From: an uncultured Ruminococcus sp.
GTDB lineage: Bacteria; Bacillota; Clostridia; Oscillospirales; CAG-272
Reading direction: 5' to 3'
Length of the DNA stretch: 34,467 bases
Assembly (NCBI GenBank): GCA_902797235.1
Contig: CADBSB010000052.1
Span: forward strand, 1-34,467
A model generated the notes under the pieces. It did not search any database. It had not been told where the DNA came from and was given only the letters and a program-made list of their open reading frames with translations. Made by a program: the position numbers and the translations under genes. Shown here one piece after another: positions 17,454 to 24,362 of this stretch (position 1 is its first letter; the number at the start of each line of letters is the position of its first letter).

Positions 17454-18200
17454 ATGGAGTATATAAGAGTAAATAAAAAGAATTTAAACGACGAGCATAT
17501 CTGCTGCGCAATATCAAACAATAACGACGTTCAGGTAAAGTCGAAAAAGGAGTGGCTTTCCGACCGCTTTGACGACGGGCTCGTGTTTTTGAAAAGCACT
17601 GAGCGCGGCAAGTGCTTTATAGAATATATCCCGGCTGAAAACGCCTGGAACCCGATAAAAGCCGACGGATATACGTATATAGACTGCCTTTGGGTCTCTG
17701 GCTCCTTCAAGGGTCACGGCTATTCAAACGATTTATTGAACGAGTGTATCAAGGACAGTAAAGAAAAGGGCAAAAAGGGGCTTTGTATCCTGTCGTCCGA
17801 GAAGAAAAAGCCGTTTTTAGCCGACCCGAAGTATCTGAAATACAAGGGCTTTAAGGTCTGTGACGAGGCGGAAAACGGCATACAGCTATGGTATCTGCCG
17901 TTTGACGAGGGAGCGGACAAGCCGCAATTCAAGGACTGCGCCAAAAAGCCGCGTATAACGGAACAGGGTTACGTGCTTTATTACACAAATCAATGCCCGT
18001 TCAACGGCAAGTACGTTCCGATAGTGGAAAAGACGGCAAAGGATAACGGCATACCGTTCAAGGCCATACGCATTACTAGCAAAGAGGACGCGCAGAACGC
18101 CCCGACGCCGGTAACGACTTACGCGCTGTTTTATAACGGAGAGTACGTCACGAACGAGCAGATGAACGATACAAAATTTTTGAAGCTGGCGGGAAAATGA
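17454..18200 (+). CDS. GNAT acetyltransferase with YoaP-like C-terminal domain
   Basis: The 248-residue protein joins a GNAT domain (about 1-150; acetyl-CoA loop GSFKGHGYSNDLL at 83-95, then a YLKYKGFKVCDEAENG turn near 132-147) to a C-terminal thioredoxin-like module (about 158-248; GYVLYYTNQCPFNGKYVPIV and TPVTTYALFYNGEYVTNEQM). This pairing matches the YoaP group of Firmicutes acetyltransferases. The C-terminal part resembles a glutaredoxin-type fold with the single Cys-Pro of TNQCPF. The substrate is not known. GGGGG lies 8 bases before the ATG. It opens a compact six-gene run and its stop overlaps the next start (ATGA at 18197-18200). Confidence 0.8.
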   Translation: MEYIRVNKKNLNDEHICCAISNNNDVQVKSKKEWLSDRFDDGLVFLKSTERGKCFIEYIPAENAWNPIKADGYTYIDCLWVSGSFKGHGYSNDLLNECIKDSKEKGKKGLCILSSEKKKPFLADPKYLKYKGFKVCDEAENGIQLWYLPFDEGADKPQFKDCAKKPRITEQGYVLYYTNQCPFNGKYVPIVEKTAKDNGIPFKAIRITSKEDAQNAPTPVTTYALFYNGEYVTNEQMNDTKFLKLAGK

Positions 18201-18844
18201 GATTTAAAAACGCGTATTTCATAAACGGCACGGCGTACGCCGGCAAATCGACAATGATAAAGCTGTTGTCGGAAAAATATAACGGCATAGCCTGTGAGGA
18301 AAATTATCACGACGCGCTGTTGCCCACGCTTGACAAGGCAGAATTTCCGTGCCTGACTTACACGAGAGATTTAGAGGACTGGCACGATTTCATAAGGCGC
18401 ACGCCCGAGGATTACGACGCGTGGATCGTCGGCGTGACGAAGGAATGCGAGATACTGGAACTGAAAATTTTGTCAAAACTCTGCGAAAGAGAAAAGGACA
18501 GAAAGATATTCGTCGATACGAATATTTGTGTTGAAACCTTAAAAGAAATAGCCGAGCCGTCGCACGTTCTTATAATGCTCGCACCGCCCATGATGTCGGT
18601 AAACCGCTTTTTCGAGCGGCCGGATAAGGAAAAGCAGTTTTTGTACCGCCTTATAATGGAGGAAAAAGACCCGGAGGCGGCTATGGAAAACTACCGTAAA
18701 GGGCTTATGCTCATAAACTCGCAGGAGCGGTACGATAAATTTCTTAACAGCGGCTTCAACGTCATAGTGCGTGACGGAAGCAGAAATATAGAGCAGACGC
18801 TTGCCGCTGCGGAAGAGTTTTTCGGGCTGAAGAAAGGAGAATAA
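18197..18844 (+). CDS. P-loop small-molecule kinase-like protein
   Basis: The 215-residue protein has a Walker A loop GTAYAGKST (residues 11-19), a weak Walker B-like strand (KIFVDTNICVE, about 106-116) and a later RFFERPDKEKQFL lid-like helix. Overall it resembles nucleoside/nucleotide or shikimate-kinase-like proteins that phosphorylate small molecules. I cannot name the substrate. A conserved-looking N-terminal segment (CEENYHDALLPTLD) may form the acceptor site. It overlaps the upstream GNAT/YoaP gene by 4 bases and is followed after one base by the TfoX-like gene, so the three are probably produced in fixed ratio. Confidence 0.7.
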   Translation: MRFKNAYFINGTAYAGKSTMIKLLSEKYNGIACEENYHDALLPTLDKAEFPCLTYTRDLEDWHDFIRRTPEDYDAWIVGVTKECEILELKILSKLCEREKDRKIFVDTNICVETLKEIAEPSHVLIMLAPPMMSVNRFFERPDKEKQFLYRLIMEEKDPEAAMENYRKGLMLINSQERYDKFLNSGFNVIVRDGSRNIEQTLAAAEEFFGLKKGE

Positions 18845-18845
18845 C

Positions 18846-19559
18846 GTGGCGTCAAGTAAGGAATATCTCGATTTCGTGCTCGATCAGCTGCCGGAATTGC
18901 GCGGCGTGACGCACAGAGCCATGATGGGCGAGTATATAATCTACTATAACGGCAAGATCATCGGCGGCATATACGACGACAGATTTTTAGTCAAAGTCAC
19001 ACCGTCATCAAAAAAACTCATGCCGGACGCACAGTACGAGATACCGTACGACGGCGGCTCGAAAATGCTGTTAGTCGACGACGTGGACGACCGCGAGTTT
19101 TTGAAAGAGCTTTTCAACGCTATGTATAACGATCTGCCCGAGCCGAAGGAGAAGAAAAGCAAAGTAAAGCAAATAACAAAAGAAAAGTTTTTCGTCTACC
19201 GCCGCGAGGCAAAAAAGGGAGAGGCGGATTATTCGCCCCTGCCGCACGACGCGCCGCATAAAGAGGGCGGAAAAGAGATCGACGGTATGCGCGAGCGGGC
19301 GACCCGGTACTGCTTCAACAAGATCGGTAAAGAATACGAGGCGGAGCTTGACGAGGCGTGGTACGCCGGCAGCCGTAACGGCGGCGGCACGATGACGGAA
19401 AAGATACCGAAGGCGTGGTTTGAATTGCCGTACGACGGGTTTTTATCTAACGTCTTGACGCTTGTCGGCGCCGCGCATTACGGTTTTTCCGTGGAGCAGC
19501 TAAAAGAAAAGGAAGGTTTAAAAGAGTTTTTCAATTACGATAAAGGAGAAAATAAATGA
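18846..19559 (+). CDS. TfoX N-terminal-domain protein with unknown C-terminal half
   Basis: Residues ~1-95 match the TfoX/Sxy N-terminal domain: SSKEYLDFVLDQLPELRGVT, MMGEYIIYYNGKIIGGIYDD and FLVKVTP, then GGSKMLLVDD. TfoX/Sxy regulates competence in Gammaproteobacteria; in Firmicutes the isolated domain has no settled role. Residues ~96-237 form a lysine-rich linker and a second region (EIDGMRERATRYCFNKIGKE, AGSRNGGGTMTEKIPKAWF) that I do not recognise. The GTG start at 18846 is preceded by AAAGGAGA. The stop overlaps the zinc-ribbon gene's ATG by 4 bases. A DNA-binding or competence role should not be assumed. Confidence 0.75.
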   Translation: MASSKEYLDFVLDQLPELRGVTHRAMMGEYIIYYNGKIIGGIYDDRFLVKVTPSSKKLMPDAQYEIPYDGGSKMLLVDDVDDREFLKELFNAMYNDLPEPKEKKSKVKQITKEKFFVYRREAKKGEADYSPLPHDAPHKEGGKEIDGMRERATRYCFNKIGKEYEAELDEAWYAGSRNGGGTMTEKIPKAWFELPYDGFLSNVLTLVGAAHYGFSVEQLKEKEGLKEFFNYDKGENK

Positions 19560-20065
19560 AATATAAGGTGAAATTTTCAAATTTCGGCGGTATCGGCTTC
19601 AATTCCAAGCGCACGGAGTATGAGCCGGGCGAGCCCGTTGAGGTATCGTACAACGCGATCTGCACGGACACGTCGTTTACGTTCCACGCAAACGTAGACG
19701 AAAAAAACGTAGAATATAAAGAAGGCTGCGCGATCATAAGCTTTATCATGCCCGATCACGACGTGGAGGTCACGGTTGAGTCAAGAAACGTAATGACGCC
19801 GTTGAATATCGGCCCGTACGGTCCTATGACGGGTATCGGCATGATGATGTTTGACCCCGACAAGCAGCCGGAAAGGCCCGCGATGCCGATGCCCGGGGCG
19901 GATGAATGGATATGCAAAAACTGCGGAAATAAAAACAAGGGCAGATTCTGCACCGAATGCGGCACGCCGAAGCCGGTTGATAACACAACGTGGACCTGTC
20001 CCGCGTGCAATACGGAAAACAAAGGAAGATTCTGCGCAAACTGCGGAAAACCGAAGGGCGTATGA
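19556..20065 (+). CDS. Double zinc-ribbon protein
   Basis: The 169-residue protein has an N-terminal beta-rich part (about 1-76) ending in IISFIMPDHDVEVTVE, a pattern like short Ig-like beta-sandwich units. A Gly/Met/Pro-rich linker follows (about 80-115), then two zinc ribbons: C120xxC123...C132xxC135 and C148xxC151...C160xxC163. The ribbons are near-duplicates (NKNKGRFCTECGTPKP and NTENKGRFCANCGKPKG). Such ribbons usually mediate protein contacts. No membrane segment is present. It overlaps both neighbours by 4 bases (ATGA on each side). Function unknown. Confidence 0.8.
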   Translation: MKYKVKFSNFGGIGFNSKRTEYEPGEPVEVSYNAICTDTSFTFHANVDEKNVEYKEGCAIISFIMPDHDVEVTVESRNVMTPLNIGPYGPMTGIGMMMFDPDKQPERPAMPMPGADEWICKNCGNKNKGRFCTECGTPKPVDNTTWTCPACNTENKGRFCANCGKPKGV

Positions 20066-20508
20066 TAAGAAAAGCGACAAGCACGGACCTTTCGAGGATC
20101 GCGGAGATACTCGTATTCGTGAAACGCATAAAATTCCGCCCGATTTTTAAGGACGACGATTATTCGTTCAACGAGCTTCAGGTGATCCCCGTCGCCGGGC
20201 AGTACGGCAAAGCTGATATTTTAGACAATATTCACGTTTACGACGACGGGATAGTCAAAGGGCTCATAAGGATAGAGGGCGAGGAAATAGTTGAGCTTTA
20301 CGTCGATTATTTCTTTCAGGATCAGGGCATAGGCTCGGCTTTGATAGAATTTGCAAAAAAGAATTACCCCGTAAAATTTCTTTGGGCGATCGAGAAAAAC
20401 ACGGACGCTATAAGATTTTATTCAGCGCACGGATTTAAAGTAACAAACGAGAAGAAATTTGAAGAGGGAACGACGGAATATCTTGTAAAGCTGGAAAGAA
20501 AAAACTGA
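20062..20508 (+). CDS. GNAT N-acetyltransferase
   Basis: The 148-residue single-domain GNAT begins with the typical MIRKATSTDLSRIAEI strand-helix. It carries the acetyl-CoA motif VELYVDYFFQDQGIGSALIE (about 77-96; Q-D-Q-G-I-G is the pyrophosphate loop) and ends in IEKNTDAIRFYSAHGFKVTN (about 111-130). The acceptor substrate is unknown. I start it at 20062, where ATGA overlaps the zinc-ribbon stop and the protein begins exactly where the family does; the longer upstream frame lies inside the zinc-ribbon gene. It is the second acetyltransferase of this operon, and one base separates its stop from the lysozyme gene. Confidence 0.85.
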   Translation: MIRKATSTDLSRIAEILVFVKRIKFRPIFKDDDYSFNELQVIPVAGQYGKADILDNIHVYDDGIVKGLIRIEGEEIVELYVDYFFQDQGIGSALIEFAKKNYPVKFLWAIEKNTDAIRFYSAHGFKVTNEKKFEEGTTEYLVKLERKN

Positions 20509-20509
20509 A

Positions 20510-21238
20510 ATGAAAAACAAGGCGAAGATTATAATTCCCATAGCCTTGGCGGCGGCAGCCGTTATATGCGCCGCCGTCGTTCTTTGCTTGTTTTATTTCG
20601 GTGTCTTACATATAAATAACCCGTCAAAGAGCGTTTACCCCGTCCGCGGCGTTGACGTTTCACATTATCAGGGCGATGTAGACTGGGAAACGCTTTCAAA
20701 GCAGGGAATCAGCTTCGCGTTCATCAAGGCGACGGAGGGGTCATCATACGTCGATTTGACGTTTGAAAAAAACTATGCCGAGGCGAATAAAACGGTTCTC
20801 CGCGTCGGCGCATACCACTTTTTCAGCTTTGAATCGTCCGGAAAAACGCAGGCGGAGCTGTTTATAAAGACTGTAAAAAAGTCGGAAAAAGCTCTGCCGC
20901 CCGTGATCGACGTTGAGTTTTACGGCGCATATACGGCGAAAAACATAAACGTAAAAGAAATAAAAAAAGAGCTCCGCGAGCTCGTGGATCTTTTGACGGA
21001 AGAATACGGTGTAAAGCCGATAATTTACGCGGACGATAAAACGTATGAGCTGATCGTAAAAGGCGATTTTTCCGACTGCGATCTGTGGTACAGAAGCGTT
21101 TACGGAGCCGTTCCCGACGGGATTGACTGGACCTTCTGGCAGTATTCAAACAGGCACGTTTTAGACGGTTACGACGGCGGGCGGTATATAGATATGAACG
21201 TGTACAGCGGCAGTGAAGAGGAGTTTTCAAGGTATTAA
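20510..21238 (+). CDS. Membrane-anchored GH25 lysozyme (N-acetylmuramidase)
   Basis: GH25 enzymes cleave the MurNAc-beta-1,4-GlcNAc bond of peptidoglycan. This 242-residue protein has one N-terminal membrane segment (about 7-30). The catalytic domain then starts with RGVDVSHYQGDVDW (residues 46-59). FAFIKATEGSSYVD (69-82) and the D-x-E catalytic pair in VIDVEFYG (Asp134, Glu136) follow, then VKPIIYADD and WTFWQYSNRH with GRYIDMNVYSG at the end. The length is that of a bare catalytic domain with an anchor and no cell-wall-binding repeats, so it should act close to the membrane on the cell's own wall. It is the last gene before a strong terminator. Confidence 0.9.
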   Translation: MKNKAKIIIPIALAAAAVICAAVVLCLFYFGVLHINNPSKSVYPVRGVDVSHYQGDVDWETLSKQGISFAFIKATEGSSYVDLTFEKNYAEANKTVLRVGAYHFFSFESSGKTQAELFIKTVKKSEKALPPVIDVEFYGAYTAKNINVKEIKKELRELVDLLTEEYGVKPIIYADDKTYELIVKGDFSDCDLWYRSVYGAVPDGIDWTFWQYSNRHVLDGYDGGRYIDMNVYSGSEEEFSRY

Positions 21239-21273
21239 AAAGAGCTGTTTTTGGTTTTAACAGCTCTTTTTTC
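21238..21273 (+). terminator. Intrinsic terminator after the lysozyme gene
   Basis: AGAGCTGTT (21241-21249) pairs with AACAGCTCT (21259-21267), extended by A-T pairs at the base, and is followed by a T-run to 21272. It begins at the lysozyme stop codon. Confidence 0.92.
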
Positions 21274-21276
21274 ATA

Positions 21277-21329
21277 GCCTCCCTCTCAAAGGAAGGCGGC
21301 ACGGACACCGTCCGGGACGGAAGGAGTTA
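21277..21329. repeat. Probable interspersed palindromic repeat between convergent genes
   Basis: The element has two imperfect stems: GCCTCCC paired with GGAAGGC (21277-21297, with mismatches) and CGGAC/GTCCG (21302-21314). It ends in GGACGGAAGGAGTTA. I recall similar CTCCCT...GGAGTT elements scattered in Clostridia genomes, which suggests a small non-autonomous repeat. Its last three bases are the stop codon of the AraC-type gene. It may also act as that gene's transcript end. Confidence 0.5.
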
Positions 21330-22214
21330 TTTCCTTTTTACCGGCAGCCATATCGCGCTGTGGTAGTCGGGTGAATTCTGGTCGCCCATGCAGTCGTACC
21401 ATTCTATCGTGGCGTTGCCGGAAAGCTCGAATTCCGGGTTGCCGGGCAGCCATTCTTTGAATATGCGTGTGTTCATCGACTGTAAAGCCTCCGGTATCGG
21501 ACCGATGCAGTCGAAAACCGCCCACTCGCCCATGGGAAACTCGTATAACGCCATACCCTCCGGCACCTCGCCGCCCGAATATTTGCCCGCTATCAGATAG
21601 CGGAATTTATCGCCGCCCACGTCGTCTATACATACGGCGTACTCGCCTATGCAGTTATCCATTATCGCCTTTTCATAAGCGTTTGCCGGCGGGTTGCCCG
21701 CGTAGACGTTGTTTGCGTACTTTTCGCAGATCTCGTCCCAGAATTTCGGTATCTTTTCATACGAATCCTCACTTGAAAACTCGCGCTGAAAGCCTATCAG
21801 CTTCATACCGAACAGCTTTACTGTTTTACATTCCATTTGATCGCCTCCCTGAATATTTATATTGATCCTGAGCGGCAGAAAGGTCTTGTACGGCGCGCCG
21901 CCGCGCACCTGCGAGGGTGTGGCGCCGTGAAACCGCGAAAACGCCTTTGTAAAGCTCTCCGGCGTGTCGTAGACCGCGTCAAGCGCTATGTCAAGGACGC
22001 TTTTGTTTGTTTTACACAGTTTTTGCGCCGCGAGGTACAGACGTCTGTTGCGTATGTATTCGCTGACGGAATACCCCGTCATCACCGCAAAACCCTTGCA
22101 GAAAATATACTCGGATATGTTGACTTCAGCCGAGACGTCGCCTGCGCAGATGTCGTCGCTCAGATGATCTTCAATATATTCGATGGATGATCTTACCGCG
22201 GATAACCATTCCAT
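21327..22214 (-). CDS. AraC-family regulator with GyrI-like ligand-binding domain
   Basis: The 295-residue protein has the double helix-turn-helix of AraC/XylS regulators in residues ~1-105. The first HTH is around ICAGDVSAEVNISEYIFCK, the second around SVLDIALDAVYDTPESFTKAF, followed by the usual FSRFHGATPSQVR. Residues ~127-295 match the GyrI-like (Rob/BmrR-type) effector domain, with KTVKLFGMKLIGFQREF at its start, GIGEYAVCIDD-like and EFPMGEWAVFDCIGPIPEAL strands, and WLPG near the end. This order resembles Rob and related regulators that sense drugs or small hydrophobic molecules. AAAGGAGGG lies just upstream of the ATG. A consensus promoter begins about 105 bases before the start. No target gene is obvious nearby. 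Confidence 0.88.
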   Translation of the reverse strand: MEWLSAVRSSIEYIEDHLSDDICAGDVSAEVNISEYIFCKGFAVMTGYSVSEYIRNRRLYLAAQKLCKTNKSVLDIALDAVYDTPESFTKAFSRFHGATPSQVRGGAPYKTFLPLRININIQGGDQMECKTVKLFGMKLIGFQREFSSEDSYEKIPKFWDEICEKYANNVYAGNPPANAYEKAIMDNCIGEYAVCIDDVGGDKFRYLIAGKYSGGEVPEGMALYEFPMGEWAVFDCIGPIPEALQSMNTRIFKEWLPGNPEFELSGNATIEWYDCMGDQNSPDYHSAIWLPVKRK

Positions 22215-22317
22215 ACCGTACCCTCCTTTCCTTTGCCTTGATCATATAATATCACAAAAGGGAAAATAAATCCTGTCTTTTCCGGCACGTTTTTGTCCTT
22301 TTACTTATCTGAATTTA

Positions 22318-22346
22318 ATTATACCCAAACCGTTTTGAAAAGTCAA
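22318..22346 (-). promoter_or_regulatory. Sigma-A promoter for the AraC-type gene
   Basis: On the minus strand, TTGACT (22346-22341), a 17-base spacer and TATAAT (22323-22318) match the vegetative consensus. The transcript leader would be about 95 bases. ACGG and CCGT copies flank the -35 region as a loose inverted repeat that might be an operator. Confidence 0.85.
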
Positions 22347-22378
22347 TACGGTAAACTGAAAATGCGGCGGTAAATACG

Positions 22379-22409
22379 ACAAAACCGGGGACCTGCATAA
22401 GCCCCCGGT
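22379..22409 (-). terminator. Intrinsic terminator after the sigma-like pseudogene
   Basis: On the minus strand, ACCGGGG (22409-22403) pairs with CCCCGGT (22390-22384) and is followed by TTTTGTC. It sits 18 bases beyond the TGA at 22427, not beyond the internal TAA at 22796, so the transcript unit spans both parts. Confidence 0.8.
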
Positions 22410-22426
22410 ATGATGCCGGTCAAAAA

Positions 22427-22795
22427 TCATTTCTTTACGCCCCAGAGGGTCAGGGGCTTTTTTTCGTTCGGAACTGCGATCACGCCGTCTTTTATCAGCG
22501 TTTCAAATATTATCGCCGCCGTGTCGAGGCGGTAGTTTATGGCGGCTACCGTATCGCACCGGTCGCGTACGGACGGCGGACAATGCTCGGAGAGGAGCGC
22601 CGCCGCAGTATCCGAATAATCCTTCATTATCCCGATCACTTTTTCGATAACGGGGGAAAGAATATCAACGATCGCATTATATTCACCATCGTCAAACACC
22701 GGGAAATTTGCGGACAGGCGACCGTTTTCTGTGTTTACGATACCCTCTGTAAGAATTTCTTTTAAAGCGTCCCCCTTAGCTTTGACTATGGTTTT
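22427..22795 (-). pseudogene. C-terminal part of the sigma-like regulator, cut off by an in-frame TAA
   Basis: Directly after the TAA at 22798-22796, the same reading frame continues for 122 sense codons to a TGA at 22427-22429. The translated start (KTIVKAKGDALKEILTEGIV) and the later LSANFPVFDDGEYNAIVDI look like the normal C-terminal tail of the same regulator family, a helical winged-helix-like region ending in an NFPVF-type turn. The only usable internal start is GTG at 22699, which gives 90 residues and has no ribosome site before it; 32 family-like codons would be lost. A terminator follows the TGA. The simplest reading is a single nonsense mutation in a ~523-residue gene; read-through or a sequence error are the alternatives. 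Confidence 0.75.
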
Positions 22796-23998
22796 TTAAT
22801 CTATTGCCGCTAAAACAAGCTTGCAGTTATCACCGAACAGTCCGTGTGAAAAGAAGCATGAACAGTTTTTCAGCACCCTGTAATTTTCAGTAGAAAACCA
22901 GGAGCTGTTTTCATCATCTGAAACGTGCATCGCAACACCTGAAAATTTACAAAAATCATAGTTATTATCATGTCCCCATAAAAAACCGCGACCTCCGAGC
23001 GGCAGGGTCTTATATTCTCCGTAGGGGTATTTTTCATCTGTTTTTTCAAAGGCGTTGACGAACGCGATGTTCATCAGCGATATAATAACGCAGTCCCCGT
23101 CAAAACCGGTCTTTTCATACGCAGTCATTTTTATCTTCGGCAGAAGCGCCTTGATCTCCCCATATACCGCTTTTGCGTTGTCTTTGAATTTGCCCTCGAC
23201 TTTTTTTGCAAGCTCTTTTTCAAAATCCTCGGTAAGTATCACGAGATTGGTTTGGTATTTGTCATTGTTCCTTAAAAGCAGTCCCGCGTCTGTAAGAATT
23301 TTCAGTTCTTCCTCAAGATACGGCATCGAAACGCCGAGCTCAAGCGACAGCTCCTTATCCGTCATCGGCGCGTAATAAGCCGATAACAGTATCGAGCCGG
23401 GAAGTCTTCTGTTACATATTGTATCATAATGATTCCAGTCGCCCCAGAAATTCAGTCTGAACACACCGGGGTTATATGATTTTTCACCGTATTTTCTTTC
23501 CATACCTATACCTTCTTTCAATAATTTCCTTGTCTTGAAAAGGTGATATTTCACCATTTCAACCGATAAATTCTGTTCGGAGGCTATCTGCGAGCAGGTT
23601 TTGCCTTGCATATAATAAGCCACGGTCACCTCTCGGTGAGTTTGAGACAACAGCGACAGCTCGCGGCGGAGAAGATATATAAGCTCGCTTTTTTCGTTGT
23701 TTTCGATATATTCGTCCTCGGCGGACGATACAGTACCGGACAACTCCGACAGCTCTTCCGTGTCGCCTTCCGCGTTTTTCTTTTTGATGAAACGCGTAAA
23801 CGTCGTTTCGGCGACGCGCCAGAAATATCCCCAGAACGCCTGCTCGTCCTTTATCTTTTCCGCGTTTGACAAAGCGTTTACGAGAATTTCCGACACAAGG
23901 TCGTCAACGTCGTTTTTGTCGTACAGTCTGCCGAACGCGTAACCGTAGACCGCGCGGAGATTATCAGATATGAGCTTTGCGGCTTGCTTATTATCCAT
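22796..23998 (-). CDS. Sigma-70-like transcription regulator, truncated by a premature stop
   Basis: The 400-residue product has sigma region 2 (residues ~5-75; AFGRLYDKNDVDDLVSEILV and AFWGYFWRVAETTFTRFI). Region 4 follows (about 115-165; HREVTVAYYMQGKTCSQIAS and SVEMVKYHLFKTRKLLKEGI). After that comes a long C-terminal part with a second HTH-like stretch (PMTDKELSLELGVSMPYLEE) and an aromatic GGRGFLWGHDNNYDFCKF segment. I chose the ATG at 23998 because GAAAGGAGGT lies 7 bases upstream; the frame extends 13 codons further but that part contains the ribosome site. The TAA at 22796-22798 appears premature, since family-like sequence continues in frame for 122 codons. Whether the truncated protein is still active is unknown; both sigma regions are intact. 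Confidence 0.75.
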   Translation of the reverse strand: MDNKQAAKLISDNLRAVYGYAFGRLYDKNDVDDLVSEILVNALSNAEKIKDEQAFWGYFWRVAETTFTRFIKKKNAEGDTEELSELSGTVSSAEDEYIENNEKSELIYLLRRELSLLSQTHREVTVAYYMQGKTCSQIASEQNLSVEMVKYHLFKTRKLLKEGIGMERKYGEKSYNPGVFRLNFWGDWNHYDTICNRRLPGSILLSAYYAPMTDKELSLELGVSMPYLEEELKILTDAGLLLRNNDKYQTNLVILTEDFEKELAKKVEGKFKDNAKAVYGEIKALLPKIKMTAYEKTGFDGDCVIISLMNIAFVNAFEKTDEKYPYGEYKTLPLGGRGFLWGHDNNYDFCKFSGVAMHVSDDENSSWFSTENYRVLKNCSCFFSHGLFGDNCKLVLAAID

Positions 23999-24096
23999 TT
24001 TTACCTCCTTTCGATGCGTTTTGAAAGCTTTCGACAATATAGAGAAAGAAAACCGGGATCGGTTAACATGAAAATGAAAATTATTTTTACAAATTT

Positions 24097-24125
24097 ATTA
24101 TACATGTTTTTTGCAAAGATCGCAA
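24097..24125 (-). promoter_or_regulatory. Probable promoter for the sigma-like regulator
   Basis: On the minus strand, TTGCGA (24125-24120), a 17-base spacer and TATAAT (24102-24097) fit a vegetative promoter with a weaker -35 box. The leader to the ATG at 23998 is about 90 bases. Confidence 0.65.
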
Positions 24126-24174
24126 GCGCATTTTTTTAACGTTTCATATTATAATAAAAAAATATGTGATTTAT

Positions 24175-24189
24175 CAGCGTGTCACGCTG
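24175..24189. promoter_or_regulatory. Perfect 7+7 palindrome, candidate operator
   Basis: CAGCGTG and CACGCTG flank a single T. A one-base loop cannot form a hairpin, so a dimeric protein site is more likely. It lies about 50 bases upstream of the sigma-like gene's promoter and about 100 bases upstream of the ABC transporter promoter, and it touches the first ArgR-like site. Confidence 0.5.
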
Positions 24190-24312
24190 TAAAAATTATG
24201 CAATTAAGCGGATTTTGTGTGTAATTATACAGCAAAAGTGAATAAAATCAACAAAATTCGAAAAATTATGCAAAAATATTGAAAAAGTACTTGACAAATG
24301 AATAATTATGCG
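24189..24312. promoter_or_regulatory. Cluster of ArgR-box-like sites upstream of the amino-acid ABC operon
   Basis: Compared with the ARG-box core TGAATAATTATTCA, four 14-base sites stand out: 24189-24202 (minus strand, 10 of 14 matches), 24218-24231 (11 of 14), 24259-24272 (minus strand, 11 of 14) and 24299-24312 (12 of 14). The first and third share AAAAATTATGCA exactly. The last site fills most of the -35/-10 spacer of the operon promoter, where a bound repressor would block polymerase. The region is very A+T-rich, so chance matches are a real concern. The rest of the 325-base gap (24038-24362) holds the two promoters and the palindrome, and I see no gene in it. Confidence 0.45.
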
Positions 24313-24319
24313 GTATAAT
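24291..24319 (+). promoter_or_regulatory. Full-consensus promoter of the amino-acid ABC operon
   Basis: TTGACA (24291-24296), a 17-base spacer and TATAAT (24314-24319) match the sigma-A consensus exactly. The leader to the ATG at 24363 is about 37 bases and ends with GAAAGGAA. Confidence 0.93.
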
Positions 24320-24362
24320 AGGCGCATCAAAACACAAAGATGATCTGAAAGGAAAAAATCAA

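Noticed and set aside
18846..19559. Competence regulator
   Set aside because: Only the TfoX N-terminal domain is recognisable, no competence genes are nearby, and this domain alone does not show such a role in Firmicutes.
22427..22699. An independent 90-residue gene starting at GTG 22699
   Set aside because: There is no ribosome site, and 32 family-like codons precede it in the same frame; it fits better as the end of the interrupted sigma-like gene.
24038..24362. Possible riboswitch or T-box leader before the amino-acid transporter
   Set aside because: The transcript leader after the consensus promoter is only about 37 bases, too short for such an element.
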